The position numbers were made by a program, and so were the translations under genes. A DNA stretch of 64,000 nucleotides from Kitasatospora sp. Root107. GTDB lineage: Bacteria; Actinomycetota; Actinomycetes; Streptomycetales; Streptomycetaceae. Under the pieces are notes generated by a model, which ran no database searches, was not told the DNA's origin, and saw only the letters and a list, made by a program, of their open reading frames with translations. The stretch lies in NCBI RefSeq assembly GCF_001424875.1, contig NZ_LMCT01000045.1, forward strand, positions 124,108-188,107, written 5' to 3'. This document shows positions 16,261 to 24,247 of this stretch, one piece after another; positions within the stretch are counted from its first letter, which is position 1; each line of letters opens with the position of its first letter.

Positions 16261-17304
16261 GTGGTGGCTCAGGGCAAGCGTGGCATCGAGGCGTTCATCG
16301 CGGGGATGCCCAAGGCCGAACTGCACGTCCACCACGTCGGTTCCGCCTCGCCGCGGGTGGTCGCCGAACTGGCCGCCCGGCACGCCGGGCAGAGCAAGGT
16401 GCCGCTCGACCCGGCCGCGCTGGCCGAGTACTTCACCTTCACCGACTTCGGGCACTTCATCGAGGTCTACCTGAGCGTGGTGGACCTGATCCGCGACGCC
16501 GAGGACGTCCGCTCGCTCACCTACGGGGTGGCCGAGGACATGGCCAGGCAGAACATCCGGTACGCCGAACTGACCGTCACCCCGTACTCCTCGGTCAGCC
16601 GGGGCATCCCGGACGTGGCCTTCATGGAGGCGATCGAGGACGCCCGGCTGCGGGCCGAGAAGGAACTCGGCGTGGTGCTGCGCTGGTGCTTCGACATCCC
16701 CGGCGAGGCCGGTCTGGCCGCCGCCGAGGAGACCGCCCGGCTGGCCGTCGACCTGGCGCCCGAGGGCCTGGTCAGCTTCGGGCTCGGCGGTCCCGAGATC
16801 GGCGTGCCGCGCCCGCAGTTCAAGCCGTACTTCGACCGGGCCCGCGCGATCGGCCTGCACAGCGTCCCGCACGCCGGTGAGACCACCGGACCCGAGACGG
16901 TCTGGGACGCCCTGCGGGTGCTCGGCGCCGAGCGGATCGGCCACGGTACCCAGGCGGTCAAGGACCCCTCGCTGCTGGACTGGCTCGGCGAGCACCGCAT
17001 CCCGCTGGAGGTCTGCCCGACCTCCAACATCGCCACCCGCGCGGTGGAGCGGATGGAGGAGCACCCGATCCGTCAGATGGTCGACGCGGGCCTGCTGGTG
17101 ACGGTCAACAGCGACGACCCGCCGATGTTCGGCACCGACCTGAACACCGAGTACGCGGTCGCTGCCCGGCTGCTCGACCTGGACGAGTCCGGCGTCGCCG
17201 CGCTGGCGCGGAACGCCGTCGAGGCGTCCTTCCTGGACGCACCCGGCAAGGCCCGGATCATCGGTGAGATCGACCAGTACCTTGCCGGGTGGGACCAGGG
17301 CTAG
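16261..17304 (+). CDS. Adenosine-deaminase-family enzyme, probable 6-aminodeoxyfutalosine deaminase
   Basis: A zinc-dependent amidohydrolase of 347 residues. Metal and catalytic residues are in place: HVH near residue 22-24, HAGE (His/Glu), GHGTQ and the NSDDP aspartates. The first motif, however, reads ELHVHHVGSASPR instead of the adenosine deaminase HVHLDGS. The Asp that in mammalian ADA contacts the ribose 5'-OH is Val here, and an Arg follows strand 1. Streptomyces cog1816 enzymes of this kind (Sav2595) were shown to deaminate 6-aminodeoxyfutalosine in futalosine-route menaquinone synthesis, and a conserved Arg after strand 1 was implicated in specificity. I therefore favour that role; plain adenosine deaminase is the alternative. 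Start GTG 16261 (or 16264) follows AAGGAG at 16249-16254. Confidence 0.8.
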   Translation: MVAQGKRGIEAFIAGMPKAELHVHHVGSASPRVVAELAARHAGQSKVPLDPAALAEYFTFTDFGHFIEVYLSVVDLIRDAEDVRSLTYGVAEDMARQNIRYAELTVTPYSSVSRGIPDVAFMEAIEDARLRAEKELGVVLRWCFDIPGEAGLAAAEETARLAVDLAPEGLVSFGLGGPEIGVPRPQFKPYFDRARAIGLHSVPHAGETTGPETVWDALRVLGAERIGHGTQAVKDPSLLDWLGEHRIPLEVCPTSNIATRAVERMEEHPIRQMVDAGLLVTVNSDDPPMFGTDLNTEYAVAARLLDLDESGVAALARNAVEASFLDAPGKARIIGEIDQYLAGWDQG

Positions 17305-17972
17305 GACTTTCCGACCGGGACCGGCCGGAGCAGCCAGGCCCGTTCGGCCAGCGTCCAGGCGGTGGTGGTGAGCAGGTAGAGGGCGCCGGCCAGCGGCAGC
17401 AGGACCGCGAACAGCGCCGTGCCGTACGAGAGGTACGGCATCAGCACGGCGCCCGGGGCGGTCGGGTCGGTGATGTTCCGGCGGGCCCGGCGGAAGCCGA
17501 GCCAGCCGAGGCCCGCGAGTGCCGCGAACAGGGCGGCGAACGCGATCAGTTCGGCCGGACCGCTCGCGGCGGTCGGGTGCAGGCCGAGCGGGACGCCGAA
17601 CAGGGTCGCGCCGAGCAGGTCGTTCGGCGTGGTGAAGAGCCGGTACATCACCATGAAGAACGGCGCCTGGGCCAGCATCGGAAGGCAGCCCGCGAACGGT
17701 GACGCGCCCTCGGTGCGGTACAGCTCGGCGGCTGCGGCGCGCAGCTTCTCCGGCTTGTCGCGGTGCTTGCGGCCCAGCTCGGCGAGCTGGGGTGCCAGCC
17801 GGAGCCTGGCCCGTTCGCCACGCGCGGCGGCGCGGGCCAGCGGGTGCAGCAACAGGCGGACGCAGACGGTGAACAGCACGATCGCCAGGGCGGTCGGCAG
17901 CGGCTGGGCCAGGGCGGCGACGGCGTCGTGCGCCAGGGTGACGGCGGGGTCGAGCAGGGTGAAGACGGACAT
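17301..17972 (-). CDS. Short YidC/Oxa1-family membrane insertase paralogue
   Basis: A membrane protein of 223 residues with five hydrophobic segments and the YidC core pattern: the first helix followed by a basic amphipathic loop (RLRLAPQLAELGRKHRDKPEKLRAAAAELYRTEGASPFAGCLPML) and the helix segment QAPFFMVMYRLF. There is no long periplasmic domain. Streptomycetes have a main YidC next to rpmH/rnpA, so this is likely an additional paralogue. Start ATG 17972 has GGAGG 12 bases upstream. The small membrane gene at 18070-18363 lies upstream on the same strand, 97 bp away, and is probably co-transcribed. Confidence 0.85.
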   Translation of the reverse strand: MSVFTLLDPAVTLAHDAVAALAQPLPTALAIVLFTVCVRLLLHPLARAAARGERARLRLAPQLAELGRKHRDKPEKLRAAAAELYRTEGASPFAGCLPMLAQAPFFMVMYRLFTTPNDLLGATLFGVPLGLHPTAASGPAELIAFAALFAALAGLGWLGFRRARRNITDPTAPGAVLMPYLSYGTALFAVLLPLAGALYLLTTTAWTLAERAWLLRPVPVGKS

Positions 17973-18069
17973 GACGGGGCGAGCCCTCCGGGGGTCTCGA
18001 GTACTCGGGTACGAGAGGTCGGCGGAGGACGGCCGGTGAGCCGGTGTGCTGTGGAGTGGTGCGGCGGGC

Positions 18070-18363
18070 TCAGGCGGCCGTCGGGGCCGCGCCCGGTGCC
18101 CTGGGGCGACGACGGCCCCGGGCGTCCGGATCACGCTGGGGCAGGAAGGCGGACCGGAACGCGCGCCTGCGCAGCGCCTGGTCCCGTACCGCCCGTGGAG
18201 CCTGCGCCCCGAGCAGCCGGGCGGTCGACAGCGCAGCCGCCGCCACCCCGGCCAACAGGACCAGGGTGGCGGCGGCTGCGACGACACCGAGGCCGCCGGA
18301 ACCGGTCAGCTGATCACCCGTCAACACCCGGACCAGCCCGAGAAGTACGGCGAGCAGTGTCAT
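18070..18363 (-). CDS. Small membrane protein (DUF6412-like)
   Basis: A 97-residue protein with two transmembrane segments (MTLLAVLLGLVRVL and GVVAAAATLVLLAGVAAAAL) and a basic C-terminal tail containing RDQALRRRAFRSAFLPQRDPDARGR. It resembles the DUF6412 family, which I recall next to YidC-like genes in streptomycetes; the family name is from memory and tentative. The start is certain: GAAGGAGGT lies eight bases before ATG 18363. Function unknown, but the arrangement suggests a partner of the insertase paralogue. Confidence 0.75.
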   Translation of the reverse strand: MTLLAVLLGLVRVLTGDQLTGSGGLGVVAAAATLVLLAGVAAAALSTARLLGAQAPRAVRDQALRRRAFRSAFLPQRDPDARGRRRPRAPGAAPTAA

Positions 18364-18426
18364 GGCCGGACCTCCTTCGGTGCGGGGCGAGAGCTTCGGG
18401 GTCATCCTACGCAGACCGGTCGCCGA

Positions 18427-19509
18427 TCAGTAGCCCTGGCCGGGCAGCTGCACGGTGCTGCCGAGGGCTGCCGAGTTCCGGGCGGCCTCCAGTACGGCGA
18501 GGGTGGCGACGGCGTCGCGCGGGTCGACCGGCGGCGGGGTGCCGTCGGCGAGTGAGGCGGCGATGCCCGCGTAGTAGGCCGGGTAGTCGCCGGGGGCGGT
18601 GGGGTACGGAGCTGACGACTCGTCGGTGCCGAGCGTGCCCTGCGTGCTGTCCGTGCCCCAGGGGGCGCCGTCGTGCGGGCGGTGGCCGGCCCTCAGGTCG
18701 GCCTCCTGCGGGTCCATGCCGAACTTCACGTACCCGGCGGTGTCGCCGAGCACCCGCAGACGGGGGCCGCCGAGGGCGGCGATCGCGCTGGTCCACAGGT
18801 GCGAGCGGACGCCCGAGGTGTGAGTGAGGGCGAGGAAGGCGTCGTCGTCCACCGCCGCGCCGTCCCGGCGGACGTCGATCTCGGCGTAGACCGACTCGAC
18901 CGGGCCGAACAGCGTCAGGGCCTGGTCCACCAGGTGACTGCCCAAGTCGTAGAGGGTACCGCCGACCTCGGCCGGGTCGGCCAGCTCGCGCCAGCCCGCC
19001 TTGGGCTTGGGCCGGAACCGCTCGAACCTGGACTCGAACCGGTGCACCCGGCCGAGCGAGCCGTCCTCGACCAGCCGACGGGCGGTCAGGAAGTCGCCGT
19101 CCCAGCGGCGGTTCTGGAAGACCGACAGCAGGGTGCCGGTGCGCTCGGCGAGCCGGCACAGCTCCGCCGCCTCGGCGGCGGTGGCGGCCAGCGGCTTGTC
19201 CACCACGGTGGGCAGTCCGGCGGTCAGCGCGGTGCGGGCCAGCGGCACGTGGGTGCGGTTGGGGGAGGCGATCACCACCAGGTCGAGCCGGCCCTCGGCA
19301 GCCTCGTCGAACAGCTGCTCAGGAGTGTCCAGCGGGCGGGCGCCGGGGTGTTCGCGGTGCAGCTGGGCGCGGCGGTCGGGGTTGGCGGTGACCACCGCGT
19401 CCAGCTGCAGTCCGGGGGTGGTGGCGATCAGCGGGGCATGGAAGGCGGAGCCCGCCAGGCCAAAGCCGACGAGGCCGACACGGAACGGGGGTCGGGGCGT
19501 GCTGCTCAT
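18427..19509 (-). CDS. Gfo/Idh/MocA-family oxidoreductase
   Basis: An NAD(P)-dependent oxidoreductase of 360 residues. The Rossmann motif is VGLVGFGLAGSAFHAPLI; the catalytic-loop motif is DKPLA; the C-terminal domain carries GGTLYDLGSHLVDQAL. The combination with FQNRRWDGDF is typical of the YdgJ-like group of scyllo-inositol/sugar dehydrogenases, but the substrate cannot be fixed. ATG 19509 is used as start; a TTG at 19521 would add four residues. It is the third Gfo/Idh/MocA gene in nine kilobases; the three are not close duplicates of one another. Confidence 0.85.
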   Translation of the reverse strand: MSSTPRPPFRVGLVGFGLAGSAFHAPLIATTPGLQLDAVVTANPDRRAQLHREHPGARPLDTPEQLFDEAAEGRLDLVVIASPNRTHVPLARTALTAGLPTVVDKPLAATAAEAAELCRLAERTGTLLSVFQNRRWDGDFLTARRLVEDGSLGRVHRFESRFERFRPKPKAGWRELADPAEVGGTLYDLGSHLVDQALTLFGPVESVYAEIDVRRDGAAVDDDAFLALTHTSGVRSHLWTSAIAALGGPRLRVLGDTAGYVKFGMDPQEADLRAGHRPHDGAPWGTDSTQGTLGTDESSAPYPTAPGDYPAYYAGIAASLADGTPPPVDPRDAVATLAVLEAARNSAALGSTVQLPGQGY

Positions 19510-19572
19510 GCCCTTACTCAACCACGACCCCCGCCCCGGGCGGGTACGGCGCGTACGAGGTGGCGGCCCAGG

Positions 19573-20475
19573 TCAGCGGGCGGACCGGCCCTCGATCCGG
19601 CGACGGCGGTGCAGGACGGCGACGGCGCCACCGGCCAGCACGAACGAGGTGCCGACGGCGGTCATCAGGCCGGTGGAGCGGTCGGTGCCGGTTTCGGCCA
19701 GCTGCTTGCTGGTGGCCGGCGCGGCGGCGGGTACGGCGGCGGCAGCAACGGGTGCGACGGCCGGTGCGGCCGCGTGGTCGTGGTGCGCGGAGGTGTCAGA
19801 GGCGGGGACCACGGCGGCCGGTGCGGCGGCCGTACCGGTGCCGTCGAAGGTCACGTCGGAGCAGGTGTAGAACGCCTCCGGGCTGTCCGAGCGCTGCCAG
19901 ATCGCGTAGATCATCTGACGGCCGGTCTTACCGGTCGGGACGGTCACCGGGAACGAGTAGTACCCGTTCACCACCACCGGGTCGGTGATGCTGGCGAACG
20001 GCGTGGTGTCCAGGTTGGACCAGCTCAGCGGGAGGTTCGGGTTGTAGCTGCTGTTGGTCATGAAGAGCTGGAAGGTGCCCCGGTGCGGCGCGGTGGCCCG
20101 GAACTTGAACGTGGTGCTCGCACCGGCGGTCAGGTTGGTGGCCGGCCAGTCGTTGCGGGCCAGGTCGAGGCCGACGAACTCGGTGGCGTTGGCGCTGCAC
20201 AGGCGGCCGTCCGGGATCAGCTGGCGGTGGCGGCCGGCGGCGTCGCCGATCCGGATGCCGTTCCAGTCGTACATGGCCTGGGTGCCGCCGTAGGCGATGG
20301 CGGCCTTGCAGGCAGCCGACTTGGGCTGCTCGGGGTTCTCCAGGTAACAGCCGTACACCCGGCTGAGCGGGTTCTGCAGGGAGCCGTGGGCGGTGGCGGT
20401 GCCGGCGCCGAGCGCGGTGGTGGCCAGGGCGGTGCCGGCGAGAGCGACGACGACGGCGGTGCGACGAACGGACAT
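19573..20475 (-). CDS. AA10 lytic polysaccharide monooxygenase with LAETG cell-wall anchor
   Basis: A copper enzyme that oxidatively cleaves chitin or cellulose. 300 residues. The signal peptide ends TATA, exposing His30 as the mature N-terminus (HGSLQNP), the first ligand of the histidine brace; the second ligand is His131 (APHRGTF) and Phe202 (EAFYTCSDV) is the axial aromatic. The catalytic domain ends near residue 212, followed by an Ala/Pro linker containing HHDH, a sortase signal LAETG (259-263), one membrane helix and an Arg-rich tail. Most streptomycete AA10 enzymes are freely secreted, so wall anchoring by a class E sortase is notable. Chitin is a likely substrate given the GH18 gene at the left edge. 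Confidence 0.93.
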   Translation of the reverse strand: MSVRRTAVVVALAGTALATTALGAGTATAHGSLQNPLSRVYGCYLENPEQPKSAACKAAIAYGGTQAMYDWNGIRIGDAAGRHRQLIPDGRLCSANATEFVGLDLARNDWPATNLTAGASTTFKFRATAPHRGTFQLFMTNSSYNPNLPLSWSNLDTTPFASITDPVVVNGYYSFPVTVPTGKTGRQMIYAIWQRSDSPEAFYTCSDVTFDGTGTAAAPAAVVPASDTSAHHDHAAAPAVAPVAAAAVPAAAPATSKQLAETGTDRSTGLMTAVGTSFVLAGGAVAVLHRRRRIEGRSAR

Positions 20476-20772
20476 GGTGGGGGTACTCCTTCAGCGGTGG
20501 GGGTCGCTGAGAAGTACGCTAGCCAGGCGCCGCTTGGTAGTTGACGGGCCCTCAGGTCTGTTAGGAAACCTTTAAGACTGTCTTGAGGTGGCCATGAGGA
20601 TCGATCCGAGGGGCGGAGCGGGCCGTCCGGTGGGCGGGACGTACTCCCGTCGGGCAGGCGTGCGGATTAGGCTGTGCCCCGTTGGGGCAGCGCAGTATCC
20701 CTGGTGGGGCTCTCCGGGGCACCACCGTCACCGCTATCCGCACGACCTCGCACGACTTCGGGAGACACGCAC

Positions 20773-21552
20773 GTGGCAGAGCGCAAGCCCATCGAGTCCT
20801 GGCTGACCGACATGGACGGCGTCCTCATTCACGAGGGCACGCCGATCCCGGGCGCGGAGGAGTTCCTCCGCCGCCTGCGGGAGTCCGGCAAGCCGTTCCT
20901 GGTGCTGACCAACAACTCCATCTACACCCCCCGGGACCTCAGCGCCCGACTGGCCGGCATGGGCCTGGAGGTGCCGGAGGAGTGCATCTGGACCTCGGCC
21001 CTGGCCACCGCCAAGTTCCTCAAGGGCCAGCGCCCGGGCGGCACCGCGTACGTGATCGGCGAGTCCGGCCTGACCACCGCGCTGTACCAGGCCGGCTACG
21101 TGCTGACCGACAAGGACCCGGACTACGTGGTCCTCGGCGAGACCCGCACCTACAGCTTCGAGGCGCTGACCAAGGCGATCCGCCTGATCAACGCCGGGGC
21201 GCGGTTCATCTGCACCAACCCGGACGAGACCGGCCCGTCCCCCGAGGGCGTGCTGCCGGCCACCGGCTCGGTCGCGGCGCTGATCACCAAGGCGACCGGT
21301 GTCGACCCGTACTTCGTCGGCAAGCCCAACCCGCTGATGATGCGCGAGGCGCTGAACAGCGCGGGCGCCCACTCCGAGACCGCCGTGATGATCGGCGACC
21401 GGATGGACACCGACATCGTCGCGGGCATGGAGGCCGGCATGGAGACCATCCTGGTGCTCACCGGTCTGACCGCCGAGGCGGACGTGGAGCGCTTCCCGTA
21501 CCGGCCGACCCGGGTGGTCAAGTCGATCGCCGACCTGATCGAGCTGGTCTGA
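20773..21552 (+). CDS. HAD-superfamily NagD-like phosphatase
   Basis: A phosphatase of the HAD IIA (NagD) branch, 259 residues. Motif I is LTDMDGVLIHEG (nucleophile Asp and acid/base Asp), motif II lies in VLTNNS, motif III is the Lys of GKPNPLMM, and motif IV is GDRMDTDIVAG. The cap domain between motifs II and III is the C2a type. GTG 20773 is taken as start (GGGAGA seven bases upstream). The natural substrate is unknown; E. coli NagD prefers nucleotide monophosphates. It is followed by ung after 150 bp on the same strand. Confidence 0.88.
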   Translation: MAERKPIESWLTDMDGVLIHEGTPIPGAEEFLRRLRESGKPFLVLTNNSIYTPRDLSARLAGMGLEVPEECIWTSALATAKFLKGQRPGGTAYVIGESGLTTALYQAGYVLTDKDPDYVVLGETRTYSFEALTKAIRLINAGARFICTNPDETGPSPEGVLPATGSVAALITKATGVDPYFVGKPNPLMMREALNSAGAHSETAVMIGDRMDTDIVAGMEAGMETILVLTGLTAEADVERFPYRPTRVVKSIADLIELV

Positions 21553-21703
21553 CCGCTGTTCGCTCTCGGTGCCCCTTCGGTCGGCTGGGCTTCCAGCGGC
21601 CGGAGGGGCACTGGCGTGTCGGTCCGGGTGTGTAGCGTTCGGGGTGTCATTTCGGGTGCCATTCGGGTGCCAGAGGTGTTGTGCGGTGAAAGGCAGTGGG
21701 GCT

Positions 21704-22414
21704 GTGACTGAGCTGGTGGAGACGGTGGCCGGGTTCGAGGTGCCGGAGTCCTGGCGCGGGGCGCTGGCGGGGGAGTTGGCCAAGCCGTACTTCGGCGAGC
21801 TGGCGGCCTTCGTGGCCGAGCAGCGGGCCGAGCACCAGGTCTTCCCGCCCAGCGGGCAGGAGTTCGCGGCGCTGGCGGCCACGCCGTACGACAAGGTCCG
21901 GGTGCTGGTGCTCGGCCAGGACCCGTACCACGACGACAACCAGGCGCACGGGATGAGCTTCTCGGTGCAGCCCGGCGTGAAGATCCCGCCCTCGCTGCGG
22001 AACATGTTCAAGGAGCTGGACGCCGACCTCGGCATCCCCGCCCCCGACAACGGTTACCTGATGCACTGGGCCGAGCAGGGCGTGCTGCTGCTCAACGCGG
22101 TGCTCACCGTGCGGGCGCACGAGGCCAACTCGCACAAGGGCAAGGGCTGGGAGAAGTTCACCGACGCGGTGATCACGGCGGTCAGCGACCGGCCGGAGCC
22201 CTGCGTCTTCGTGCTCTGGGGCAACTACGCGAAGAAGAAGCTGCCGCTGATCGACACCTCCCGGCACGTGGTGGTGCAGGGGGCGCACCCCTCGCCGCTG
22301 TCGGCCCGGCTGTTCTTCGGCAGCCGCCCGTTCTCGCAGATCAACGAGGCGCTGACCGGGTTCGGCAGCGAGCCGATCGACTGGCGGGTGCCGGACTTGG
22401 CCGAGCAGGGCTGA
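21704..22414 (+). CDS. ung: Uracil-DNA glycosylase, family 1
   Basis: Removes uracil from DNA to start base-excision repair. Family-1 motifs are complete: GQDPYH (catalytic Asp) followed by DDNQAHGMSFSV, PSLRNMFKEL, LLLNAVLTVR, and HPSPLSARLFFG (catalytic His). Length 236 residues is normal. Two GTG codons compete as start (21686 and 21704); I prefer 21704, which gives the usual N-terminus MTELVE and has AAAGG about ten bases upstream. It is convergent with the CoA-transferase pair. Confidence 0.93.
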   Translation: MTELVETVAGFEVPESWRGALAGELAKPYFGELAAFVAEQRAEHQVFPPSGQEFAALAATPYDKVRVLVLGQDPYHDDNQAHGMSFSVQPGVKIPPSLRNMFKELDADLGIPAPDNGYLMHWAEQGVLLLNAVLTVRAHEANSHKGKGWEKFTDAVITAVSDRPEPCVFVLWGNYAKKKLPLIDTSRHVVVQGAHPSPLSARLFFGSRPFSQINEALTGFGSEPIDWRVPDLAEQG

Positions 22415-22444
22415 CGGGGCGTCGGTTGGCTCACTGAGGCGGGC

Positions 22445-22483
22445 CGGGCCCGGCGTCTTCCGTGAGGGATGCGGCCGGGCCCG
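22445..22483. terminator. Hairpin between ung and CoA-transferase genes
   Basis: A 10-bp inverted repeat (CGGGCCCGGC at 22445-22454 with GCCGGGCCCG at 22474-22483) and 19-nt loop lie between two convergent stop codons; a probable bidirectional terminator. Confidence 0.55.
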
Positions 22484-22495
22484 ACTGAGGGTGGG

Positions 22496-23179
22496 TCAGA
22501 GCAGCTTCGGGCCGGTGGCGGCCTGCACCTCGTCGAAGGTGTGACCGGGGGCGACCTCGACCAGCCGGAGGCCCTCGGGGGTGACGTCGATGACGGCCAG
22601 GTCGGTGACGATGCGGTGCACCACGCCCCGGCCGGTGGCGGGCAGTGACAGCTCGTCAACGATCTTCGGGGAGCCGTCCCTGGCGGTGTGTTCCATCACC
22701 ACGATCAGCCGACGGGCGCCGTGCACCAGATCCATCGCACCGCCCATCCCCTTGACCATCTTGCCGGGGATCATCCAGTTGGCCAGGTCACCGGCGGCGG
22801 AGACCTGCATCGCGCCGAGCACCGAGACGTCTATCCGGCCGGCCCGGATCATGCCGAAGGAGAACGCCGAGTCGAAGTACGCGGCGCCGTCGGCGACGGT
22901 GACCGTCTCCTTGCCCGCGTTGATCAGATCGGGGTGCTCCGCGCCGTCGTACGGGTAGGGGCCGACGCCGAGGATGCCGTTCTCCGAGTGCAGCACCACG
23001 TGCACGCCGGGCGGCAGGTGACCGGGGATCAGGGTGGGCAGGCCGATGCCCAGGTTGACGTACTGGCCGTCGCGGAGCTCGCGGGCCGCCCGGGCGGCCA
23101 GGGCGTCGCGCGGGTCGAGGGCGCGGGCGGGGGTGGTGGCGCGGGTGGTGGTGGCGGTGGTGGGCGTGGCGGCGGTCAT
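22496..23179 (-). CDS. CoA-transferase family I subunit B (ScoB/PcaJ type)
   Basis: The catalytic subunit of a 3-oxoacid CoA-transferase that moves CoA from succinyl-CoA to a 3-oxoacid. 227 residues. Hallmarks: YVNLGIGLPTL, the catalytic Glu in LHSENGILG, and IPGKMVKGMGGAMDLV. An unusual Thr/Ala-rich N-terminus of about 20 residues precedes the domain. Subunit A is encoded directly upstream with only 3 bp between, so the two are translated together. Acetoacetate (ScoAB) or 3-oxoadipate (PcaIJ) are both possible; no catechol-pathway genes are adjacent. Confidence 0.9.
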   Translation of the reverse strand: MTAATPTTATTTRATTPARALDPRDALAARAARELRDGQYVNLGIGLPTLIPGHLPPGVHVVLHSENGILGVGPYPYDGAEHPDLINAGKETVTVADGAAYFDSAFSFGMIRAGRIDVSVLGAMQVSAAGDLANWMIPGKMVKGMGGAMDLVHGARRLIVVMEHTARDGSPKIVDELSLPATGRGVVHRIVTDLAVIDVTPEGLRLVEVAPGHTFDEVQAATGPKLL

Positions 23180-23182
23180 GGC

Positions 23183-23971
23183 TCAGCTCCCCTGGGGGGT
23201 GGTGGAGTTGGCGGGCAGGGCCTGGACGGTGCGGCGCTCGATCCGGCGGTCGGCGGGGTCGGCGGCGACCACCCGGTCGACGTAGACGCCGGGCAGGTGG
23301 ATCGCGTCCGGCGGGAGCTCGCCGGGCTCGACGATCCGGTCCGCCTCGACCACGGTGATCCGGCCGGCGGTGGCGCAGAGCGGGTTGAAGTTGCGGGCGG
23401 CGGCGTTGAAGACGCAGTTGCCGTGCCGGTCCGCCACCTCGGCGCGGACCAGCGCGAAGTCGGCGGTGATCGCCTCCTCCAGCAGGTACCGCCGGCCGCC
23501 GAACTCCCGGACCTCCTTGGGCGGTGAGGCCAGCGCGACACCCCCGTCGGCGGCGTACCGCCAGGGCAGGCCGCCCTCCTCGACCTGGGTGCCGACGCCC
23601 GCCGGGGTGAAGAAGGCGGGGATGCCCGCGCCGCCCGCCCGCAGGCGCTCGGCCAGCGTGCCCTGCGGGGTGAGCTCGACCTCCAGTTCGCCGGACAGGT
23701 ACTGCCGGGCGAACTCCTTGTTCTCCCCCACGTACGAGGAGGTCATCCGGGCGATCCGGCCGGCCCGCAGGAGCAGGCCGAGACCCCAGTCGTCCACCCC
23801 GCAGTTGTTGGACACCACCCGCAGGCCGGAGGTGCCGGCACTGACCAGGGCGCCGATCAGCGTGCTCGGAATGCCGCAGAGACCGAAACCGCCGACGGCG
23901 AGTGTCGCGCCGTCGGGGATGTCCTCGACCGCGCGGGCGGGGGAGTCCAGGACCTTGTCCAAGTCAGTCAC
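23183..23971 (-). CDS. CoA-transferase family I subunit A (ScoA/PcaI type)
   Basis: The CoA-binding subunit of the 3-oxoacid CoA-transferase, 262 residues. Motifs: GGFGLCGIPSTLIGAL, VVSNNCGVDDWGLG, ITADFALVRAEVADRHGNCVF. It forms a two-gene operon with subunit B. GTG 23971 is the start that yields MTDLDKVLDSPA; its ribosome binding site is poor (GAGG directly adjacent). It is divergent from the ABC importer operon, and the 276-bp gap between them holds two inverted repeats that may be operators. Confidence 0.88.
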   Translation of the reverse strand: MTDLDKVLDSPARAVEDIPDGATLAVGGFGLCGIPSTLIGALVSAGTSGLRVVSNNCGVDDWGLGLLLRAGRIARMTSSYVGENKEFARQYLSGELEVELTPQGTLAERLRAGGAGIPAFFTPAGVGTQVEEGGLPWRYAADGGVALASPPKEVREFGGRRYLLEEAITADFALVRAEVADRHGNCVFNAAARNFNPLCATAGRITVVEADRIVEPGELPPDAIHLPGVYVDRVVAADPADRRIERRTVQALPANSTTPQGS

Positions 23972-24085
23972 CTCATGAGGGGGTTGGGACGGTGCCGCAG
24001 GAGGTCGGGACCTTGCTGCGCCCACCACCTTCTCCGCAGCCGACCAGGGCTTTCCATGGCGACTGTGGCCATGAGGGTGGCCGGT

Positions 24086-24108
24086 CTCATGTCGATCAGG
24101 CACATGAG
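24086..24108. promoter_or_regulatory. Inverted repeat, possible operator
   Basis: CTCATGT and ACATGAG form a perfect 7-bp inverted repeat with a 9-nt spacer (23 bp overall) in the divergent gap between the CoA-transferase and ABC importer operons. A second 23-bp inverted repeat lies 46 bp downstream, and GGCACAT occurs in both. Confidence 0.35.
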
Positions 24109-24131
24109 CCGGGGCGATGGCCGGGGATATG

Positions 24132-24154
24132 GCTGTCCGGCACATATCGACAGC
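24132..24154. promoter_or_regulatory. Inverted repeat, possible operator
   Basis: GCTGTC and GACAGC form a 6-bp inverted repeat with an 11-nt spacer, 23 bp overall like the one at 24086. It lies about 95 bp before the binding-protein start. A shared regulator for both operons is possible but not shown. Confidence 0.3.
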
Positions 24155-24247
24155 TGACGCTGCGTCGTCCCGTCACATGTCGCCCGCCCGGTGCCGCACC
24201 TACGGTTCCGGAATCCACCACCGCCGTGTCGTCAGGAGTCGGCCATC

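Noticed and set aside
13504..17064. A 1186-codon open frame on the minus strand
   Set aside because: It runs antisense to DUF445 and the deaminase and over two further genes; its translation is low-complexity Arg/Gly/Pro/Val and shows no family motif. Long antisense frames are expected at this GC content.
20476..20772. DasR-type operator upstream of the LPMO
   Set aside because: The gap has an A/T-richer stretch (20561-20578) but no convincing match to the palindromic DasR site.
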